Part shown: positions 6,877-10,906 of the stretch, in pieces
Layout of the letters: each line of letters starts with the position of its first letter
Numbering within the stretch: position 1 is the stretch's first letter
Translations under genes and position numbers: made by a program
Source of the DNA: Baffinella frigidus
Taxonomy: Eukaryota; Cryptophyceae; Cryptomonadales; Baffinellaceae
Direction of reading: 5' to 3'
Assembly (NCBI GenBank): GCA_026770585.1
Contig: MU646478.1
Span: forward strand, 633,896-644,801
Length of the DNA stretch: 10,906 nucleotides
Notes under the pieces: generated by a model
Told to the model about the DNA's origin: nothing
Seen by the model: the letters and a program-made list of their open reading frames with translations, nothing else
The model's database searches: none

Positions 6877-7046
6877 CCACACGAGGCTACCCAGGCGAAC
6901 AGAATAAAAGGGACTTTTAAAGTTTTGTGGGGAAATGATCACGTTTCCGCCCGCTGAGCGGTCGGTCGGTTACCTTATCCGTGATCATTTCCCCACAAAA
7001 CTTTAAAAGTCCCTTTTATTCTGTTCGCCTGGGTAGCCTCGTGTGG
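6877..7046. repeat. Perfect 66-bp inverted repeat with 38-bp loop
   Basis: The arm at 6877-6942 (starting CCACACGAGGCTACCCAGGC) and the arm at 6981-7046 are exact reverse complements over all 66 bases, separated by 38 bp. The loop contains GTTACCTTATCCG, the complement of the conserved CGGATAAGGTAAC of MITE family B. A 10-base G-run lies just upstream and a telomere-like array begins at the last base of the right arm. Open frames across the arms are artefacts of the palindrome. Confidence 0.95.
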
Positions 7047-7325
7047 TTAGGGTGTCGGTTTTGTGGTGTAGGGATTAGGAATTAGGGATTAGGGATTAGG
7101 GATTAGGGATTAGGGATAAGGGATTATGGATTGGGGATTAAGAATTAGGGATTAGGGATGGGGATGAAGGATTAGGGTGCAGGGGTGAGGGGTGAGGGGT
7201 GAGGTTTTAGGGGTGAGGGGTGAGGGTTTAGGGGTGAGGGTTTAGGGGTGAGGGTTTATGGGTGCGGGTTCAGGGATGGCGTTTCAGGTGTGAGGGTCTG
7301 GGGGCGGGAATTCAGGGTTCAGGCC
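7047..7325 (+). repeat. Internal telomere-like array (GGGATTA, GGGGTGA, GGGTTTA)
   Basis: About 280 bp of 7-base units shift from GGGATTA (7074-7175) to GGGGTGA and GGGTTTA variants. The G-rich strand is on top. The array separates the large hairpin from the 3' end of the methyltransferase gene. Confidence 0.9.
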
Positions 7326-7337
7326 ACGGGCAGAAGT

Positions 7338-7471
7338 CTAGCTCTGCCTCCAAGTAATCTGGGCTTTTCTTTATCAAATTCGTTTTAATCCTCTTTGCAC
7401 TGGAGCGTGTGTACGGAATCCTGATCTAAACGTGTGTAATGTGTCGCCGAGATTAACTGAGGCAGAGCTAG
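7338..7471. mobile_element. MITE family CTAG, copy 2 (TSD GAAGT), inside methyltransferase 3' end
   Basis: Termini CTAGCTCTGCCTC and GAGGCAGAGCTAG bound 134 bp, with the 5-bp duplication GAAGT on both sides (7333-7337, 7472-7476). On the gene's strand it begins immediately after the codons for V-H-F and contributes the last 28 codons and the stop. Confidence 0.9.
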
Positions 7472-9135
7472 GAAGTGGACCTCGAACATGATCTGACGGA
7501 TGGTTTGGCGGGTGCTAAATAATAACCCGAACCCGAAAACCCAACCCCGAATTGGAAAAGCGAACCACCAGCCCTCCGAGGCGGACCAAATCGAGGCTGG
7601 GGCATGCGCCAATTCCTCGGGCGGCACCTTCGAAAACGAATGCACCACCCGAGGAAATGGCTGCAAACAATCGTCGATGTGGTCCGCCTCGGAGGGGCGG
7701 TGGGACCTCGAACATGATCTGGCGGATGCGGCCTTCTCGGAGCATGGTGCGCGCCCGCGAGTCCGAGAGCAGCCTCTCCAGCAGCGGCCACTCCCCGCCC
7801 TGATTCAGGATACCCTTCAGCCGGGTTCTGCACCGGGTGGCTTGATGCGATCCTACGGGAAGCAGGGCGTAGCAAGGACTCGAGCAGCGGCCACTCCCCC
7901 CCATGTCACATGCCCGATTGATGATACCCTTCAGCCGGGATTGCGGATACCCTTCAGCCGGGTTCTGCTGCGATCCTCCTGCACCGTGTGGCGTGATGCG
8001 ATCGCAAGGGAAGCAGGGCCCTTCGGCAGTACACGTTCCAGTGTCCGCCCATCGTGAGGGCTCGAAGAACCTCAAGGGCCTTTCCACTAGCCCTTGGAGG
8101 TGGCTCAAATAGTGCTCTGGGGCATTTTCGAACAACCTTGGATCGGGGTCGGATCCGACCCCGATCCAAGGTAAAATCGAAGACCTTCCAGGGCACTATA
8201 TGAGCCACTTGGGATGGCTGGTGGTTAGAAAGGACCTCGATGTCGCACTTGAAGACCGCGAGCTTTTCGTGCCCCAGCTCCGCCATGGCGGTCTGCAGCG
8301 CGTAGAACTGCCACGCCGCAGGGTTCGAGACCGCGCCGTATTGCCGCCCCGGCCACACCCACGGGGCCGTCCCGGCAGGGTAGACGTAGTCGGTCCCGCC
8401 GAGCCCCTGGTGTAGGGGTGCGGGGTTAGGGGTTAGGGGTTAGGGTTTAGGGATTTAGGGTGTGGGGTTGGGGTTGGGGTTGAGGCCCCCGGTTTGTTTT
8501 TCAGGTTTTCTGGGGTTAGGGGTTAGGGGTTAGGGGTTGGAAGTTAGGGTTCAGGGGTTCAGGGTTTACGGGTTTAGGGGGTTGAGGGGTAAACCCAGTC
8601 GTGGAGATGCATTCCAGCTTTTCGGAAGCGCTGGGACATGGCGGGTAGGTTTGTCCCGAGGGTTGGATCGAAGCCGTGCACCTCGCAGCCGAAGGGCTGC
8701 GCAGAGATCGCCTCGTCGAAGGAGGGGTTGTCGTTGATTCCCCCGGAGTAGACTACACACCTTTGGGGTTTGGGGTTTGGGGTTTGGGGTTTGGGGTTTG
8801 GGGTTTAGGTTTGGGGTTTGGTTTGGGGTTTAGGGTTTGGGGTGTGGGGTTTGGGGTACATGCCCCGTGGCAGGGAGGTCGTCCAGACATACATCCCAAC
8901 CCCCATCATTTTCGTTTCCGAGGCGCTTTGACTTGGTGCAGGCAGAGGCGTTGAGCGCCGGCAGCTCCAGCTTCGGATCCGGCGTGAGCAGCGAACGGAT
9001 CTTTCCGCCCGCTGGCAGCGTCCCCACTCCGAACCCCGGCAGGAGGAAGAAGTTGCTCCCCAGCCCGCACCCCAGGACGAAGACGAGCCCGAGCTCGAAA
9101 CAGCGCGCAAGCTTGGCGCGCGTCGCAAAGTTCAT
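7385..9135 (-). CDS. METTL24-like methyltransferase (Methyltransf_22), five exons, altered C-terminus
   Basis: My exon model on the minus strand is 9135-8864, 8760-8595, 8406-8236, 7799-7707 and 7480-7385, about 265 residues. Family hallmarks appear in order: NDGGWDVCLDD (exon 1), CVVYSGGIND as the SAM-binding turn, CEVHGFDPT with the acidic residue after it (exon 2), LAVFKCDIE (exon 3), joined to GGEWPLLERLL and IRQIMFEVHF (exons 4-5). Residues 14-36 are hydrophobic, suggesting a signal anchor into the secretory system. The start is the first ATG, at 9135. Introns 2-4 are GT-AG and phase 0. Intron 1 needs a GC donor (GG|GCATGT) to keep frame. Known relatives continue past EVHF for some tens of residues; here 28 MITE-derived residues replace them, so it may be inactive or a pseudogene. 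The substrate is unknown. Confidence 0.8.
7477..7502 (+). repeat. 26-bp exon-edge duplication, copy a
   Basis: GGACCTCGAACATGATCTG plus CGGATG occurs here and at 7703-7728 with one mismatch. On the gene strand both encode IRQIMFE followed by GT. The two copies bracket intron 4, and the intron's donor and acceptor fall at the same point inside the duplicated sequence. Confidence 0.9.
7565..7703. mobile_element. Foldback MITE, CCACCAGC family, in intron 4
   Basis: The left arm CCACCAGCCCTCCGAGGCGG and the right arm (complement reads CCACCGCCCCTCCGAGGCGG) pair over about 32 bp. A nested inverted pair (TTCCTCGGG, CCCGAGGAA) lies inside. Its right end is two bases from the 5' splice site of intron 4. 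Terminal bases match the elements at 8084, 9843 and 10084. No target duplication is obvious apart from the 26-bp exon repeat further out. Confidence 0.75.
7703..7728 (+). repeat. 26-bp exon-edge duplication, copy b
   Basis: This is the partner of 7477-7502, forming the genuine 3' edge of exon 4 on the minus strand. The donor dinucleotide lies at 7706-7705. Confidence 0.9.
7777..8030 (+). repeat. Tandem duplication of exon 4 start and adjacent intron 3
   Basis: GCAGCGGCCACTCCCC (7781 and 7884) begins two related blocks that share GATACCCTTCAGCCGGG and GATGCGATC...GGGAAGCAGGG. The first block includes the true 5' edge of exon 4. The second places a broken copy of that edge (encoding GEWPLLE) inside intron 3. 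The motif GATACCCTTCAGCCGGG occurs three times (7809, 7924, 7947). Confidence 0.75.
8084..8224. mobile_element. Foldback MITE, CCACCAGC family, in intron 3 (36-bp palindromic core)
   Basis: Termini CCACTAGCCC...GGATGGCTGGTGG pair over about 37 bp, and the centre (8136-8171) is a perfect 36-bp palindrome around GGATCC. The whole 141-bp element is about nine-tenths alike to 9843-9984. It begins 10 bases inside the 5' splice site of intron 3 on the gene strand. Confidence 0.85.
8407..8594 (-). repeat. Telomere-like array forming intron 2
   Basis: The intron runs from GTTTACCCC to CCCTACACCAG on the minus strand and is filled with CCCCTAA, CCCTAAA and CCCCAAC units. Exons on both sides encode conserved methyltransferase sequence and join in frame. 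The C/T-rich sense strand supplies the pyrimidine tract before the acceptor. Confidence 0.8.
8761..8863 (-). repeat. Telomere-like array forming intron 1
   Basis: This intron of about 103 bp is nearly all CCCCAAA units on the minus strand, the same unit as the array at the window start. The acceptor is CCCCAAAG|G. A GT at 8859-8858 would shift the frame, so a GC donor at 8863-8862 is preferred. Confidence 0.7.
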
Positions 9136-9362
9136 CAGGCTTACTACCTTGTACTTGTACCCATGAGCCAACCTCCAGTTTGAGAATTTCGAAATTGACC
9201 ATCAAGATCCACTTTTGGAATTTGACCACTTTGGAATTTGACCACTTCGTGCGGTGATGAGCCTCATAACCCGGCAAAGTTTTGCGGGGAACTTCCTCCA
9301 CAAAACCACCGATTTGTGACGGGTCGCATTCCCCGGATCGCGGCGTTCCGGAACATCGCACC
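9136..9362. promoter_or_regulatory. Divergent intergenic region with tandem 16-bp motif
   Basis: The 227 bp between two genes that point away from each other contain TTGGAATTTGACCACT twice in perfect tandem (9215-9230, 9231-9246). A weaker third version, TTCGAAATTGACCATC, lies at 9188-9203. TTGACC resembles the W-box core bound by WRKY factors, but that link is only a sequence resemblance. No TATA box is evident. Confidence 0.5.
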
Positions 9363-10070
9363 ATGTGTCCCTCCCACGCAAGAGCCACGCGTATGATTGC
9401 GCTTCTGCTCGTCTTGCCCTTTCCCGCTGTGGCCTACATCTCCCCCATCCCGCAGACCGCTCTCTCACTCCAGCGAGGAACAGCTCCAGCTTTCGACACT
9501 CGTTCGGCTCCTCCCGGTACGTCTGTCTTGAAAAGCCAAGGAGTGCGTGGACTTGCCGCTGTGACTCGCCCGACCACTGCACATCCTCCCCCCCAAAACT
9601 TACACCACATCACTCCCCTTCCAGGATCGTTCGCTCCTTCGCGATTTGGGCTGCGGCGGCGCGGAGACGTTAGCGTGCAGTCAGGGTTCTTCGGCGGACT
9701 GTTCGGTGGAGCCGTGAAGGAGGCGCCCCAACTGGCGGTGCGGATCCCTGTGCATCTGCCAGCGAAGTCTCAGAATGCTGCTTGCTATCATGCTCGCGCT
9801 TTCTACGAGGAGACTCGGAAACCTTTCATCAGTCAGTTCAATCCACTAGCGCTTGGAGGTGGCTCAAATAGTGCCCTGGAACATTTTCGATTTACCTTGA
9901 CATCGGGGTCGGATCCGACCCCGATGCAACGTAAATTCGAAGACCTTCCAGGGTACTATTTGAGCCACTTGGGATGGCTGGTGGATGTCGGTAGGCTCAA
10001 AACCCCTTACCAAATACATCATACGTATGGAGTGCCCAGGACTGAGAGAGATACCGGGATGCGGACTTAA
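9363..10070 (+). CDS. Putative plastid-targeted protein, truncated or altered by a MITE
   Basis: The ATG at 9363 (second ATG 9393) is the first after the divergent promoter. Residues 11-25 (MIALLLVLPFPAVAY) form a signal peptide with a plausible AVA cleavage site. Next comes a Pro/Ser/Arg-rich stretch, then SGFFGGLFGG, a run often seen near the mature start of plastid proteins in secondary algae. A likely intron at 9517-9624 (CCCG|GTACGT...CCCCTTCCAG|GATCG) is 108 bp and stop-free, so frame is kept either way; I favour splicing because it joins PPG to SFAPSRFGLRRRG. From 9843 the frame lies in a foldback MITE (LALGGGSNSALEH onward) and stops at 10068-10070. The mature domain is too short to identify. 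The ending may instead be intronic, or the gene broken. Confidence 0.55.
   Translation: MCPSHARATRMIALLLVLPFPAVAYISPIPQTALSLQRGTAPAFDTRSAPPGTSVLKSQGVRGLAAVTRPTTAHPPPQNLHHITPLPGSFAPSRFGLRRRGDVSVQSGFFGGLFGGAVKEAPQLAVRIPVHLPAKSQNAACYHARAFYEETRKPFISQFNPLALGGGSNSALEHFRFTLTSGSDPTPMQRKFEDLPGYYLSHLGWLVDVGRLKTPYQIHHTYGVPRTERDTGMRT
9517..9624 (+). other. Probable intron in the plastid-targeted protein gene
   Basis: The donor GTACGT is a strong match to the 5' consensus, and the acceptor CACTCCCCTTCCAG has a good pyrimidine tract. The 108-bp length is typical of compact algal introns. Confidence 0.6.
9843..9984. mobile_element. Foldback MITE, CCACCAGC family, inside the plus-strand reading frame
   Basis: The 142-bp element has termini CCACTAGCGCTTGGAGG and GGGATGGCTGGTGG and a 26-bp perfect central palindrome (9901-9926). 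It aligns along its whole length with 8084-8224. The preceding bases lack the GGGCCTTT that flanks the other copy, so both ends of homology coincide with the terminal repeats. Confidence 0.85.
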
Positions 10071-10083
10071 TCATTCGCACGCC

Positions 10084-10290
10084 CCACCAGCAACTACCCG
10101 AGCTTATCCCGGTTTTTGAAACCTTTTGGATCCTGGTACAAATCAATGAAGTCTCATTGGTATCTCCCGTCAGCAATTCGTAGGTCCCTAGGACCTTCCT
10201 ACTGTAGGGCCCTAGGAATAAATAAGATTCTTTTATACAATCCCGGATCCTTGCAAGCACCCAGTAAAAGCTGCTACGGGTTGCTGGTGG
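10084..10290. mobile_element. Foldback element with CCACCAGCAAC termini and CCTAGG core
   Basis: CCACCAGCAAC (10084-10094) and GTTGCTGGTGG (10280-10290) are perfect inverted termini, with weaker pairing inward (CCCG, AGCTT). The interior contains GTAGGTCCCTAGGACC and CCTACTGTAGGGCCCTAGG, the core found in families A and B. It thus links the two groups of elements in this window. Confidence 0.7.
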
Positions 10291-10323
10291 CCTTCAGGGA
10301 CGACCACCCGCAGGATCTGAACC

Positions 10324-10462
10324 CTAGCTCTGCCTCAGTCGGGTTGACCGACTGTTCTCAAGTTGACGTTCTGGGTTTGCGGTACGAATCCGTCCACTTT
10401 GGCGCGGAAAAGAGCATGGTTTCACCAAATTGGCAAGACCAAATAGACTGAGACAGAGCTAG
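10324..10462. mobile_element. MITE family CTAG, copy 3
   Basis: Termini CTAGCTCTGCCTCAGTC and GACTGAGACAGAGCTAG bound 139 bp. The flanking 5-mers GAACC and GATTC match at three of five bases, a decayed version of the duplication seen at the other two copies. The interior is unlike the other copies. Confidence 0.8.
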
Positions 10463-10906
10463 GATTCCGTTCTCCGAAAAGAAAAAATGTTGATCGGCAG
10501 GCTCTGGGGTTGGCCGAACGATCAGTATTGTAATACTTCACTTGGGAAGGAGGGTGGCATGCGGGACCCAAGCTAGACCCAGAGAAGGGTGTGGCAGAGG
10601 TCTGAGTGGAGGGAGCGCGGGCGGCATGCCAAACTCTAGACTCGGAGCAAAAGGGTGCCCTTGCGGGCCGCAGGTCTGAGTTGAGGGGGCGAGCAGACGG
10701 CGCGATCTAAAAATCGACGATGTGGTCTTTCTTTGTGACCACCTTGAGGGTTGGTGGGAAGTCTGAGTGGAGGGGGCGAGCAGGCGCCTGCGCGGATCCT
10801 GGCACCCGGGTGGACCGAAGCGGTTGACGAGGCCTCCGGTGCCACCTACTGGTGCGCTCTCTTTCCCCCCCTCTATCTCTCACACACACACACTGTCTCT
10901 CTCTCT
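10463..10906. repeat. Minisatellite and terminal microsatellite, no gene
   Basis: GTCTGAGTGGAGGGGGCGAG occurs three times (10600, 10674, 10761) within units of 74 and 87 bp that also share a GGCATGC start in the first two. The window closes with CT and CA microsatellite runs from about 10857. The open frames here are low-complexity artefacts. Confidence 0.7.

Noticed and set aside
6733-6957. Open frames on both strands around 6.73-6.96 kb
   Set aside because: They consist of the C-rich repeat, a G-run and one arm of the perfect inverted repeat.
7515-8135. A 206-codon minus-strand gene
   Set aside because: It reads through introns 3 and 4; only the 31 codons at 7707-7799 are conserved methyltransferase sequence.
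7954-8358. A single continuous minus-strand coding region
   Set aside because: Only the part above 8236 matches the methyltransferase family; the rest reads through intron 3 and its MITE.
9231-9246. Calling TTGACC a WRKY-bound W-box outright
   Set aside because: Six bases are too few to identify a factor, and the presence of WRKY proteins in this organism is unknown.
9282-9362. An upstream start for the plastid-targeted protein
   Set aside because: The earlier start is not an ATG and would place charged, irregular residues before the signal peptide; the ATG at 9363 or 9393 fits better.

Overview
This window looks like a subtelomeric segment of a nuclear chromosome from a eukaryotic alga, probably one with a complex (secondary) plastid. 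It opens with about 90 bases of C-rich 7-base telomere-like repeats. The rest is packed with foldback/MITE-like elements, microsatellites and internal telomere-like arrays, with no operon-style packing. The recognisable genes carry GT-AG type introns. One gene starts with a hydrophobic signal peptide followed by a Pro/Ser/Arg-rich stretch, as in plastid preproteins of secondary algae. The species cannot be fixed from sequence alone; cryptophyte, haptophyte, stramenopile or dinoflagellate would all fit.

Layout. 1-89: telomere-like repeat in left-end orientation. 90-2740: a CCACACAGCGG-ended MITE (590-751), a CT-rich tract with a possible TATA box, a possible first exon (1351-1494), and a long Ala/Gly/Pro-rich open exon (1984-2739). 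2740-5290: a dense field of small palindromic elements. Several unrelated terminal-repeat families share the core CTACNGTAGGG...CCTAGG. The field also holds a duplicated exon-like fragment on the minus strand (3843-3983 and 4156-4227). 5290-7330: degenerate telomere-like arrays, microsatellites, two repeat clusters and a perfect 66-bp inverted repeat (6877-7046).

7385-9135 (minus strand): the best gene, a five-exon METTL24-like methyltransferase (Methyltransf_22, PF13383) that I assembled by eye. Introns 1 and 2 consist almost entirely of telomere-like repeats. Introns 3 and 4 each carry a foldback MITE. Intron 4 is bounded by a 26-bp near-identical duplication of the exon edge. The reading frame ends inside another MITE. 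9136-9362 is a shared upstream region with a tandem 16-bp motif. It leads to a plus-strand gene (9363-) for a putative plastid-targeted protein, whose open frame runs into another MITE copy. The right end holds further MITEs, a minisatellite and a microsatellite.

The unifying theme is that small palindromic elements and telomere-like arrays have entered genes. They appear to have become introns or coding ends. One telomere-like array (5470-5550) can be compared with a related copy of its target that lacks the array. All gene models here are manual inferences without transcript or database support.
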